NCBI GenBank assembly: GCA_020849935.1
Contig: JADZFJ010000267.1
Location: 1-12,144 of the forward strand
Reading direction: 5' to 3'
Source of the DNA: Crocinitomix sp.
GTDB lineage: Bacteria > Bacteroidota > Bacteroidia > Flavobacteriales_D > Crocinitomicaceae
DNA: 12,144 nt
The translations under genes were made by a program, and so were the position numbers. Of the stretch, positions 1 through 6,586 are shown in pieces; positions within the stretch are counted from its first letter, which is position 1, and each line of letters begins with the position of its first letter. Under the pieces are notes generated by a model that did no database searches, had not been told where the DNA came from, and saw nothing but the letters and a program-made list of their open reading frames with translations.

Positions 1-2
1 AA

Positions 3-746
3 AAAATATTTGGCGGTGGGTCTAAAAACCCCAACGATTCACAAATAAATGACCATTCGTTAGAACCTTTCAAACAAGTACCTTGGATGACCGAAGCCAG
101 GTTGGAAACCATTACCACTTGTTTAGAAAATGGTTTTAGGCCGTCAACCTCTTTACCCACCGAATTTGACAAAGAAATCCGTCCAGCATTAGAAATCGCG
201 CAACGATTAAATGCGATAAAAGTAATGGTGCTTTGGTTAATGGTGCCAGAGGAAGATTTATCGGATGAAAAAATCTTAAATTATGTGGCAGAAAATCAGC
301 TTGAACAATTAATGACAGAAGACGAGAAAATCATTTTTAGTCTGCCCAGAGGTGATGAAGAAGCACGGAATATGATTGGTTGGAAATTTGAAAATGCCTG
401 GCCCTTAGCATGGTATTTTGGATATCAAGAACCATCTATTTTAGGGAATATGATGACTGGCGAACAAATGCAAGACATTTTAATGAATTATACGTGTCTC
501 CTTGACGAAAATTTGGAAGAATGGGTTCAATCAAAAACCACTATTTCAGAAGAATTATTAATTAAAAAAGAAGATTTGTTTTATTGCCTTCACAATGCTG
601 TTCGAAGCGCACAATTAGGCAAAAACACCGTTCCCAAAAATTTTGACCCAATTGGAAATGGTGGCGTAATCCACGAGCGACGCCATGCACTCACATGGAT
701 GCTTTCCAAAGGAATCGATTGGGAAGAAACTGATTTAAGTACTTAA
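3..746 (+). CDS. DUF4272-type protein, 5' end outside the window
   Basis: The function is unknown. The C-terminal part reads ...VIHERRHALTWMLSKGIDWEETDLST, and an ERRHAL-W-hhh..-DWDEhxTDT ending is characteristic of DUF4272 proteins, which are soluble. The first in-frame ATG is at 87 (219 aa), but the frame stays open without a stop to the left edge and adds 28 codons (KIFGGGSKNPNDSQINDHSL and on). A short N-terminus of the type M-x-x-F-x-K-I-F-G is common, so I think the true start lies a few codons off the window and ATG 87 is internal. No signal peptide or membrane segment is visible. A small membrane-protein gene follows 48 nt downstream on the same strand. The family assignment rests on recall of the C-terminal motif, not on a search. 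Confidence 0.75.
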   Translation, partial: KIFGGGSKNPNDSQINDHSLEPFKQVPWMTEARLETITTCLENGFRPSTSLPTEFDKEIRPALEIAQRLNAIKVMVLWLMVPEEDLSDEKILNYVAENQLEQLMTEDEKIIFSLPRGDEEARNMIGWKFENAWPLAWYFGYQEPSILGNMMTGEQMQDILMNYTCLLDENLEEWVQSKTTISEELLIKKEDLFYCLHNAVRSAQLGKNTVPKNFDPIGNGGVIHERRHALTWMLSKGIDWEETDLST

Positions 747-794
747 AATTATTTATTTTGTAATTCCTTGCGATTGCTCACCGTGAACTTAAAA

Positions 795-1103
795 ATGAAA
801 ACAGGACTTATCTCCATAATACTCGCTGGATTGGGAATTATTTGTGTAATTTGGATGAATTATCAAACCTTCGAATTATTCAAACTTGAACTAGCAGACA
901 TGCGTCAAGGTACTCAACTAGCCCCTACAATTTTAACTACGAGTAACTTATTTAAAATCATTCCAATAACCGTAGGGATTATCTCACTTCTTTTGGGTAT
1001 CCATGCGCTTCGCTCAAAAAGAAGAATCGGTTTAATAGGGATTGTTTTGTCAATCATTTTGATCATTCTCCCATTTGTCCCAATTTGGTTTTATTTGAGC
1101 TAA
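795..1103 (+). CDS. small integral membrane protein, unrecognised
   Basis: This is a 102-aa hydrophobic protein (MKTGLISIILAGLG...). Three membrane segments are visible: roughly residues 4-22, 50-70 (IIPITVGIISLLLGIHAL) and 77-98 (IGLIGIVLSIILIILPFVPI). A basic turn, RSKRR, lies between the second and third segments. The loop between the first and second is polar, residues 23-49. I chose the ATG at 795 over the in-frame TTG at 768, because the extra nine residues (MRLLTVNLK) add nothing conserved and would start inside an AT-rich spacer. It follows the DUF4272-type gene after 48 nt and may share its transcript. No family is recognised. It could be a small DUF-type inner-membrane protein. Confidence 0.6.
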   Translation: MKTGLISIILAGLGIICVIWMNYQTFELFKLELADMRQGTQLAPTILTTSNLFKIIPITVGIISLLLGIHALRSKRRIGLIGIVLSIILIILPFVPIWFYLS

Positions 1104-1453
1104 AAGAGCTAAAAATTTCATTGTCATTAAAAATTGATTTCTAAACTTCTTTAATAAGTCCCTAATCTTTCAATTGTCCAAAACCGAAGAACTAAGCTGA
1201 AATTTGGAATGCAATGGAGATCTCACATGCGAGTTTTGATTTCAAATCAGCAAGCACATTGAGACAAATTTGACTCAATAATAATCGGATCAAAATCGTA
1301 TCACGAACGTATCAAATCGTATCATTTTTTAAAATACAACTAACTCAATTATTTTAAGATCAAATATTTAAATTTTTTAATGAAAATTATTGATTAATAA
1401 TTCTAAACGACCCAAAAGCTAATTCTTACGAATAAATTAAATCAACCAATGAA
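1104..1453. other. gene-free AT-rich stretch
   Basis: No coding potential is seen. Just after the preceding stop, GAGCTAAAA is directly repeated. Around 1295-1324 the sequence CGTATCA occurs three times in close succession (within 1295-1303, 1307-1314 and 1316-1324). This could be a small operator-like cluster or simple drift. No convincing terminator hairpin follows the gene that ends at 1103. Confidence 0.5.
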
Positions 1454-1585
1454 CCGCGTTAAGGACATAAGCGGCATCCTTTTTTGAAGCTGGACTTTGC
1501 GCGAAAAAAAAGATATAGCGGTTGGCCTGACCCTGACGATCCCGATCCCCAACGAGTTGGGGATCGGGATGTCTGGGGAACGCCC
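1454..1585 (-). repeat. dispersed structured repeat, element A
   Basis: Read on the minus strand, this GC-richer block has three recognisable segments: GGGCGTTCCCCA (1574-1585), CAACCGCTATATC (1512-1524) and GGATGCCGCTTATGTCC (1463-1479), the last followed by TTAACGCGG. The same segments in the same order occur in element B at 9211-9304, so this is a repeat family. The first variable gap holds a perfect 15-bp hairpin (1539-1570) and the second holds A/T runs. I recall similar intergenic sequences (CCGCTATATC ... GGATGCCGCTT ... TAACGC) from other Flavobacterium genomes, but I cannot verify this here. An open frame across it (1437-1655, minus) is low-complexity and not credible as a protein. 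It may be a non-autonomous mobile element or a structured RNA. Confidence 0.6.
1539..1570. repeat. perfect 15-bp inverted repeat with 2-nt centre
   Basis: The left arm ATCCCGATCCCCAAC (1539-1553) and the right arm GTTGGGGATCGGGAT (1556-1570) are exact reverse complements around GA. The arms are themselves made of GATCCCC/GATCGGG half-repeats. It lies inside element A. No T-run follows on either strand directly, so it is not a standard intrinsic terminator. The core CCCAAC-RA-GTTGGG recurs in both hairpins of element B. Confidence 0.9.
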
Positions 1586-1699
1586 TAGAAAAAAAATATT
1601 CCAAGTGCTGGATTGCGAGTCGAGAAAAAAATTGATTAAAAAAAGAGGTTAACACAAGGTTAATTCATGACTAAATTTTAGTTGAAAAACGGGATAGAG

Positions 1700-1729
1700 T
1701 TTGGTGGATTAAAATAATTACTATCTTGT
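1700..1729 (+). promoter_or_regulatory. candidate Bacteroidota promoter of fhs-fdhD
   Basis: TTTG at 1700-1703, then an 18-nt spacer, then TATCTTGT at 1722-1729. This resembles the Bacteroidota -33 TTTG / -7 TAnnTTTG pattern with the last two bases off. It predicts transcription starting near 1735, about 15-20 nt before the fhs start. Confidence is moderate because the -7 box is imperfect. Confidence 0.4.
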
Positions 1730-1751
1730 CTCTTCAAAAATTACGAAGACT

Positions 1752-3434
1752 ATGGCTAAACACGTTGGATCCGATATTGAAATTGCTCAAGCAGCTATAT
1801 TGCAGCATATTTCTAAAATCGCGAGTAAATTAAACATTCCTGAAGATGACTTGGAATTGTATGGAAAATACAAAGCAAAATTGCCGATTTCTTTAATAGA
1901 TCCGGCAAAAATTGCTAATAGTAACCTTGTTTTGGTGACTGCCTTAACACCTACTCCGGCTGGTGAAGGAAAAACCACCACCTCGATTGGTTTAACAGAA
2001 GGTTTAAATAAAATTGGTAAAAAAACGACTGTGGTTTTGCGTGAGCCTTCCCTAGGTCCTGTTTTTGGTATGAAAGGTGGAGCCGCCGGTGGTGGTTATT
2101 CGCAAGTGGTGCCAATGGAAGATATTAATTTGCATTTTACTGGCGATTTTTCGGCGATTGAAAAGGCAAACAACTTACTTTCTGCATTAATTGACAATAA
2201 TATCCAAAGTTCGACCCATAATTTGGGAATTGATCCAAGAACAATTGGGTGGAAACGAGTAATGGACATGAACGATCGATCGTTAAGAGACATTGTGATT
2301 GGATTGGGTGGTACTGGAAACGGAATTCCACGTCAAGATGGCTTTAACATTACACCAGCTTCGGAAGTGATGGCGATTTTGTGTATGGCCGAAGATTTTG
2401 AGGACCTTAAAACCCGTCTAGGAAATATTTATGTGGGCACTACTTTTGGACGAAAACCAATTTACGCCAGAGATTTAAAGGCTGAAAATGCCATGGCGAT
2501 TTTATTAAAAGATGCCATTAAACCAAATCTTGTGCAAACTTTAGAAGGTAATCCAGCAATTATTCACGGAGGACCATTTGCAAATATTGCACAAGGAACA
2601 AATACCATTCTTGCTACTAAAATGGGACTTTCTTTGTCGGATTACGTAGTAACTGAAGCAGGATTTGGTGCCGATTTAGGTGCTGAAAAATTCTTAGACA
2701 TTAAATGTGTGTCGGGTGGATTAAAACCAAAAGCGAGTGTGCTAGTTGCTACTATTCGTGCCTTAAGACACCACGGAGGTGCACCAAAAGAAGAATACAA
2801 CACGGCAAGTTTAGAGCGGGTTTCTTCTGGTTTGGCCAATTTGGAAAAACACATTGAAAACATGCAGAAATTTGGCTTAAATCCGGTGGTGGCAATTAAT
2901 GCTTTTCCGAGTGATACGCCCGAAGAAGTGGAATTAATTAAACAACGTTGTGCAGCAAAAGGCGTTAAGGCTGTTGTTGCAAGAGGTTGGGCCGATGGTG
3001 GCGAAGGGATGACCGACTTAGCGAAAGCGGTGGTTGAAGTGGTTGAAAGTGGCAAAAACGAATTTAAACCGCTTTACGATTGGAATTTACCAGTTAAACA
3101 AAAAATAGAAACCATAGCGCGTGAAATTTACGGAGCAGATGGAGTTGAATATTCTAAAAAAGCTTTGACGGATCTTAAAAAGATTGAAGATCTTGGATTA
3201 GCAAACTTGCCAATTTGTATGGCTAAAACGCAAAAATCTTTTTCAGACAACGACAACTTGCTTGGCCGACCAACTGGTTTTACGGTCAATGTAAGAGAAT
3301 TTGAATTTTCGGCGGGTGCTGGTTTTATTATTCCAATTTTAGGAGTAATGATGCGAATGCCTGGATTACCTGCTGTACCTGCTTCGGAAGGAATGACAAT
3401 TGATAAAAATGGTAAAATTTCAGGATTATCTTAA
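1752..3434 (+). CDS. fhs: formate-tetrahydrofolate ligase
   Basis: This cytoplasmic enzyme makes 10-formyl-tetrahydrofolate from formate, tetrahydrofolate and ATP, feeding purine synthesis and one-carbon metabolism. The 560 aa match the usual bacterial length. Diagnostic motifs are the P-loop TPTPAGEGKTT (66-76), the family signature GMKGGAAGGGY (106-116) and the second signature VATIRALRHHGG (332-343). The ending with PGLPAVPASEGMTID is also typical. The start MAKHVGSDIEIAQ fits the family, whose members usually begin a few residues before SDIEIAQ. A weak promoter candidate sits just upstream, and no clear Shine-Dalgarno site is seen, as is usual in this phylum. The stop codon overlaps the fdhD start as TAATG, implying translational coupling. 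I looked for a ZTP-riboswitch-like leader and did not see one. Confidence 0.97.
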   Translation: MAKHVGSDIEIAQAAILQHISKIASKLNIPEDDLELYGKYKAKLPISLIDPAKIANSNLVLVTALTPTPAGEGKTTTSIGLTEGLNKIGKKTTVVLREPSLGPVFGMKGGAAGGGYSQVVPMEDINLHFTGDFSAIEKANNLLSALIDNNIQSSTHNLGIDPRTIGWKRVMDMNDRSLRDIVIGLGGTGNGIPRQDGFNITPASEVMAILCMAEDFEDLKTRLGNIYVGTTFGRKPIYARDLKAENAMAILLKDAIKPNLVQTLEGNPAIIHGGPFANIAQGTNTILATKMGLSLSDYVVTEAGFGADLGAEKFLDIKCVSGGLKPKASVLVATIRALRHHGGAPKEEYNTASLERVSSGLANLEKHIENMQKFGLNPVVAINAFPSDTPEEVELIKQRCAAKGVKAVVARGWADGGEGMTDLAKAVVEVVESGKNEFKPLYDWNLPVKQKIETIAREIYGADGVEYSKKALTDLKKIEDLGLANLPICMAKTQKSFSDNDNLLGRPTGFTVNVREFEFSAGAGFIIPILGVMMRMPGLPAVPASEGMTIDKNGKISGLS

Positions 3435-4240
3435 TGGATGGCACTGCCGATTATGATGGAATAAAATTTGAAAATGGGTCGTTTACAAAAGTAAGCGACC
3501 CATTAACAATTGAACATCCCTTAGAAATATCCATAAATGGGAAACCATTTACCGTGGTCATGCAAACACCAGGCGATGAAGAAGACCTAACCCGAGGCCT
3601 ACTTTTTGCCGAAGATGTCATTCAAGCCAAAACCGAAATTAAATGCACCGCTGAGAAAAACGAACAAAACTTAATTACCAAAATAAATGTTGACATTCCT
3701 GCCGACCAATTAGGCGATGGTTATTTAAGTGCGCGCAGTTTATTGTCCGTTTCTTCGTGTGGCATCTGCGGGAAACAATCCCTCGAAGATTTACAAATTC
3801 AGAAAGGAGATTCTTTGACAAATTCAAAAACGAAACAAACCTATTCCTTAGCGGCTTTATTTGACATGCAAGAAAAAATGTTTCAAGCACAAAGCCTGTT
3901 TCAATTAACGGGAGGTTGCCATGGGGTAGCTGCTTTTTCGAGTACCGGTGAACTTTTGGCCATTAAAGAGGACATTGGGCGTCACAATGCCATGGACAAA
4001 GTGGTTGGAAATTTGCTCAAAAACAACCAACAAAAACAAGCAAAAATCATTCTGTTTAGCGGGCGAATTTCGTACGAAATCGTATCCAAAGCATTTCGGG
4101 CCAAAATTTCAATTATAATGGCCGTCTCGGCACCATCCACTTTAGCAATCGATTTTGCAAAAGAATATGGAATTATCATCTTATCATTTTCGCGCAACGG
4201 CAAATCGACTTGCTATGCAAACTGTCAAATAATCAGTTAA
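3434..4240 (+). CDS. fdhD: formate dehydrogenase accessory sulfurtransferase FdhD
   Basis: FdhD passes sulfur from the cysteine desulfurase IscS to the bis-MGD molybdenum cofactor, a step needed for active formate dehydrogenase; it acts in the cytoplasm. The 268-aa protein has the sulfur-transfer CxxC motif as CGIC (C109, C112), then LTGGCHGVAAF (158-168), EDIGRHNAMDKVVG (179-192) and SGRISYEIVSKA (209-220), all hallmarks of the FdhD family. The ending SFSRNGKSTCYAN is also typical. Its ATG shares one base with the fhs stop (TAATG), so the two are almost certainly one transcript. No formate dehydrogenase or molybdopterin gene is inside the window. Codons are ordinary (GCC, GCG and CGG are used), unlike the next two genes. 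Confidence 0.96.
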   Translation: MDGTADYDGIKFENGSFTKVSDPLTIEHPLEISINGKPFTVVMQTPGDEEDLTRGLLFAEDVIQAKTEIKCTAEKNEQNLITKINVDIPADQLGDGYLSARSLLSVSSCGICGKQSLEDLQIQKGDSLTNSKTKQTYSLAALFDMQEKMFQAQSLFQLTGGCHGVAAFSSTGELLAIKEDIGRHNAMDKVVGNLLKNNQQKQAKIILFSGRISYEIVSKAFRAKISIIMAVSAPSTLAIDFAKEYGIIILSFSRNGKSTCYANCQIIS

Positions 4241-4285
4241 TTTAACCAGTCGTCGGATAAATTTTTCAACAAATCGAAAACTTTC

Positions 4286-4315
4286 TTTGAAATTTGAATT
4301 TTCTATCTACATTTG
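4286..4315 (+). promoter_or_regulatory. Bacteroidota-type promoter of the lipoprotein/coiled-coil pair
   Basis: TTTG (4286-4289), an 18-nt spacer and TACATTTG (4308-4315), an exact match to TAnnTTTG. It predicts a start near 4321 and a leader of roughly 60 nt, rich in A before the ATG. This is the best promoter in the window and fits the highly expressed codon use of the genes it precedes. Confidence 0.8.
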
Positions 4316-4384
4316 CACCAAATTTAAACAAACTAAGCGTACAACATTGCTTAACAAGTTAATCGAATACAAAAAAAACAAATT

Positions 4385-4600
4385 ATGAAAAGAATAATTT
4401 TCGGAGCTGTTATAGCTCTTGCACTCGCTTCTTGCGGAGGCGAAGAACCAGTTGAAGAAGTAGTAGCTCCTACTATCGATTCTACTGCAATTGTGAACTT
4501 AGAAGTTGCAACTGGTGAAGTTGAACTTGGTGTTCAAAATTTAGAAACTAGCGTAAACAAAATGAACGCTGACGTTGATTCATTATTAAACGGAATTTAA
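4385..4600 (+). CDS. small Lpp-like coiled-coil lipoprotein
   Basis: A 71-aa lipoprotein. The signal peptide MKRIIFGAVIALALAS ends in the lipobox LASC with the lipidated C17. The mature protein starts CGGEEPVEEVVAP, an acidic stretch that may act as a surface-export signal in this phylum. From residue 36 to the C-terminus hydrophobic residues fall in a perfect 3-4 heptad pattern: I36, L39, (T43), V46, V50, L53, V57, M60, V64, L67, I71. That is the layout of a short parallel coiled coil, as in Braun lipoprotein (Lpp), whose VxxLxxxV heptads it resembles. It lacks the C-terminal lysine by which E. coli Lpp joins peptidoglycan, so the likeness is in design and not proven homology. Codons are of the highly expressed type. 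The partner gene follows after 8 nt. Confidence 0.85.
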   Translation: MKRIIFGAVIALALASCGGEEPVEEVVAPTIDSTAIVNLEVATGEVELGVQNLETSVNKMNADVDSLLNGI

Positions 4601-4608
4601 TTTTAGAT

Positions 4609-5208
4609 ATGAAAAAAGTAATTTTAGCAATCGTTGCAGTAGGATTAACTGTAGGATTGAATGCACAAATGGATCTTAAAAAAAATGATGGATCTACTAA
4701 ACAAGTTGGAACAACTGCAGTTGGTGGAACAAAATCAGGTGGATCTTTAGCTTCTGACAAATTAAAAACTGTAGAAACTACTGTTGTTGAGAAAATTGAC
4801 AAAGCGGATAGAGCAGTTAACAATGCTGGTACAAAAACAACTGACGCTGTAGTTGAAACAGCTACTGTAGTTGAAGAAGTAGTTGCTCCAATTGTTGTTG
4901 AGCCTATCGTAGGACCAATGACTGCTGAGCGTGCTGATGCTGCTAAAAACAAAGCAAAAGAACAAAGCGCTGCTGCTACTACTAAAGTTGCTGAATTAGA
5001 AGCTTCTGTTGCTGCTGCTGAAACAAAAATCGCTGACGCTAAAGCTAGAACTCAAGCTGCTCTTGACAAAAAAGAAATCAAACAAAAAGTAGCTGACGAA
5101 AGAAATGCAAGAATTGCATTAGCTGAAGAAAAAGTTGCTGCAACTAAAGTTCAAATCGAAGCTGAAAAAGCTAGAATCGAAGCTTTAAATGCATTAATTG
5201 GTGAATAA
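4609..5208 (+). CDS. Ala-rich secreted coiled-coil protein
   Basis: A 199-aa exported protein of unknown family. The Sec signal peptide MKKVILAIVAVGLTVGLNA is followed by QMD, so cleavage is likely after A19. Residues 21-100 are low-complexity and rich in Gly, Thr and Val. They contain VEEVVAP (88-94), the same heptapeptide as in the adjacent lipoprotein (its 23-29). Residues 103-199 form a long Ala/Lys/Glu helix with coiled-coil heptads (for example VAELEASVAAAETKIADA and IALAEEKVAATKVQIEAEKA). Alanine is coded almost only by GCT and GCA, and valine by GTT and GTA, which marks a highly expressed gene in AT-rich flavobacteria. It lies 8 nt after the lipoprotein gene, shares its promoter and is closed by a strong terminator. 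A periplasmic or envelope structural role is inference. Confidence 0.85.
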   Translation: MKKVILAIVAVGLTVGLNAQMDLKKNDGSTKQVGTTAVGGTKSGGSLASDKLKTVETTVVEKIDKADRAVNNAGTKTTDAVVETATVVEEVVAPIVVEPIVGPMTAERADAAKNKAKEQSAAATTKVAELEASVAAAETKIADAKARTQAALDKKEIKQKVADERNARIALAEEKVAATKVQIEAEKARIEALNALIGE

Positions 5209-5248
5209 GATTTAATCGATACTATAATAATAGTACAATTGATAAATT

Positions 5249-5285
5249 AAAAGAGGCTTTCAGAAATGAAAGTCTCTTTTTTTTT
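5249..5285 (+). terminator. intrinsic terminator after the coiled-coil gene
   Basis: The stem AAAGAGGCTTTC (5250-5261) pairs with GAAAGTCTCTTT (5268-5279) through one G-T pair and a 6-nt loop, and a run of nine or more T follows. The long stem and T-tract make this a confident rho-independent terminator. Upstream lies a weak AT hairpin (TACTAT/ATAGTA, 5220-5235). Confidence 0.92.
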
Positions 5286-5356
5286 GTTGATAATCCTTCC
5301 TAAATCGAAAGGTACAATGTGTAATTTTTGCTACCTTCATCCTAAAAATACTAAAA

Positions 5357-6349
5357 ATGGCAATTCGCGTAGCAATTAATGGGTTTGGAAGAATAGGTCG
5401 ATACTTTACCCGCATCGCAATCCTAAATCAAGAAATTGAAATTGTAGCAATTAACGATTTAAGTGACACTCCTACCCTTTCTCATTTATTAAAATACGAT
5501 TCGGTACACCACCGTTTTAATGGCACGATTGAAACAAATGGAACTACCATGATTGTAAATGGCCATCCCATTAAAATGTTTAGCGAAAGTAATCCCGAAA
5601 ATTTGCCTTGGGGCGAATTAAATATTGATGTGGTCATAGAGTCCACTGGGGTGTTTCGGACGATGGAGAAAGCCAATAAACACCTAATTGCCGGTGCAAA
5701 AAAAGTAATTATAAGTGCGCCACCCGATTCAGATGGAATAAAATCGGTGGTATTAGGCGTTAATGAAGGCATTTTAACAGGCGATGAAAAAATAATTTCG
5801 AACGCTTCGTGTACCACCAATTCGGCAGCTCCATTGGTGCATGTAATTAAAAAATTAGGTAAAATTGAAAGTTGTTACATCACCACCGTTCACTCCTACA
5901 CCACCGATCAACGATTACACGATGCGCCACACAAAGATTTAAGGCGAGCGCGTGCAGCGGCGGAATCGATTGTGCCTACCTCCACTGGGGCAGCCAAAGC
6001 CATCACCAAAATTTTCCCTGAATTAGAAGGCCACATGGGAGGTTGCGGAATTCGTGTCCCTGTGCCAAATGGGTCTTTAACAGACATGACTTTTATTATG
6101 GATCAAGAAATATCCGTCGAAAAAATTAACGAAGCATTTAAACTTGCCGCCGCCACCGATTTACAAGGAATTCTAACCTATACGGCCGATCCGATTGTTT
6201 CAATTGACATTATCGGAAGCCCTTATTCGGCGACTTTTGATTCCCTTTTAACCAGCGTTGTTGGCCGAATGGTCAAAGTAGTTTCCTGGTACGACAACGA
6301 AGCCGGCTATTCCAATCGATTGATGGACTTAGTGGTGAAAGTTGGGTAA
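5357..6349 (+). CDS. gap: type I glyceraldehyde-3-phosphate dehydrogenase
   Basis: It oxidises and phosphorylates glyceraldehyde-3-phosphate to 1,3-bisphosphoglycerate with NAD(P), or runs in reverse for gluconeogenesis. The 330-aa length is normal. The N-terminal Rossmann motif is INGFGRIGR (7-15), the cofactor-selecting region AINDL (31-35), the catalytic Cys C152 in SNASCTTNS and the catalytic His H179 in TTVHSYT. The phosphate-binding region is LRRARAAAESIVPTSTGAAKA. The second Cys usual four residues after the catalytic one is Ser (S156), and the following LAP is AAP. The region after the catalytic His (DAPHKDLRR) lies between the NAD-type DLPH and chloroplast-type DASH forms, so the cofactor is uncertain. 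Codons are not of the highly expressed type, suggesting a second or gluconeogenic paralogue. An AT-only hairpin (6348-6365) overlaps the stop. Confidence 0.95.
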   Translation: MAIRVAINGFGRIGRYFTRIAILNQEIEIVAINDLSDTPTLSHLLKYDSVHHRFNGTIETNGTTMIVNGHPIKMFSESNPENLPWGELNIDVVIESTGVFRTMEKANKHLIAGAKKVIISAPPDSDGIKSVVLGVNEGILTGDEKIISNASCTTNSAAPLVHVIKKLGKIESCYITTVHSYTTDQRLHDAPHKDLRRARAAAESIVPTSTGAAKAITKIFPELEGHMGGCGIRVPVPNGSLTDMTFIMDQEISVEKINEAFKLAAATDLQGILTYTADPIVSIDIIGSPYSATFDSLLTSVVGRMVKVVSWYDNEAGYSNRLMDLVVKVG

Positions 6350-6434
6350 AACTAGGTTAAGTTTTATCTATCGAATTCTATAGGCTAAAGCAAATTTTTA
6401 GTAATACGTTGAACTAAGTTCGATTTTTTTCTCC

Positions 6435-6460
6435 TGCAGATTTCGCAGATATTCGCAGAT
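6435..6460. repeat. GCAGAT repeat cluster
   Basis: GCAGATTTC, GCAGATATTC and GCAGATTAA follow each other directly after a run of T and CTCCT. The word CGCAGATT and the preceding CTCC(C/T)GCAGATT also head every unit of the array at 11531-12144, so this is a shorter, diverged member of the same repeat family. Confidence 0.6.
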
Positions 6461-6516
6461 TAAATTTTATACCTTTAAAAATCCGGGTAATTTACCGAAT
6501 TCGAGTAAATTAACTT

Positions 6517-6577
6517 GGATGGCGCGAGCGTCCCGCTCGTGCCCCGATAAAGTAAAAAGTTAAAATTTTAGCTAAAA
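6517..6577. repeat. 61-bp direct repeat, copy 1
   Basis: It begins GGATGGCGCGAGCGTCCCG and ends in TTAAAATTTTAGCTAAAA. It matches copy 2 (6605-6665) at 56 of 61 positions by eye, with an 88-bp period. The GC-rich head can fold, CGAGCG with CGCTCG around TCC. The tail TTAAAATTTTA is palindromic. Confidence 0.85.
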
Positions 6578-6586
6578 CACTCCTAA

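Noticed and set aside
1437..1655. 72-aa minus-strand open frame (MLTSFFNQFFSRLA...)
   Set aside because: It is the translation of repeat element A, including the 15-bp hairpin and poly-A/T runs; low complexity, no family likeness and no start context.
1656..1751. ZTP-type riboswitch ahead of fhs
   Set aside because: These riboswitches often precede fhs in other phyla, but I saw neither of the conserved cores here, and the predicted leader is only about 15-20 nt.
2642..3055. 137-aa minus-strand open frame inside fhs
   Set aside because: It lies fully within the well-supported fhs gene on the other strand; a shadow frame with Ser/Ala-rich sequence.
4548..4952. 134-aa minus-strand open frame over the coiled-coil gene
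   Set aside because: It is an artefact of the Val/Thr/Ala-rich codons of the plus-strand gene, giving a Thr/Ser/Val-rich sequence with no domain.
6348..6365. Terminator hairpin at the end of gap (AAAACT/AGTTTT)
   Set aside because: The stem is 6 bp and almost all A-T, it overlaps the stop codon, and the T-run is short; too weak to call.
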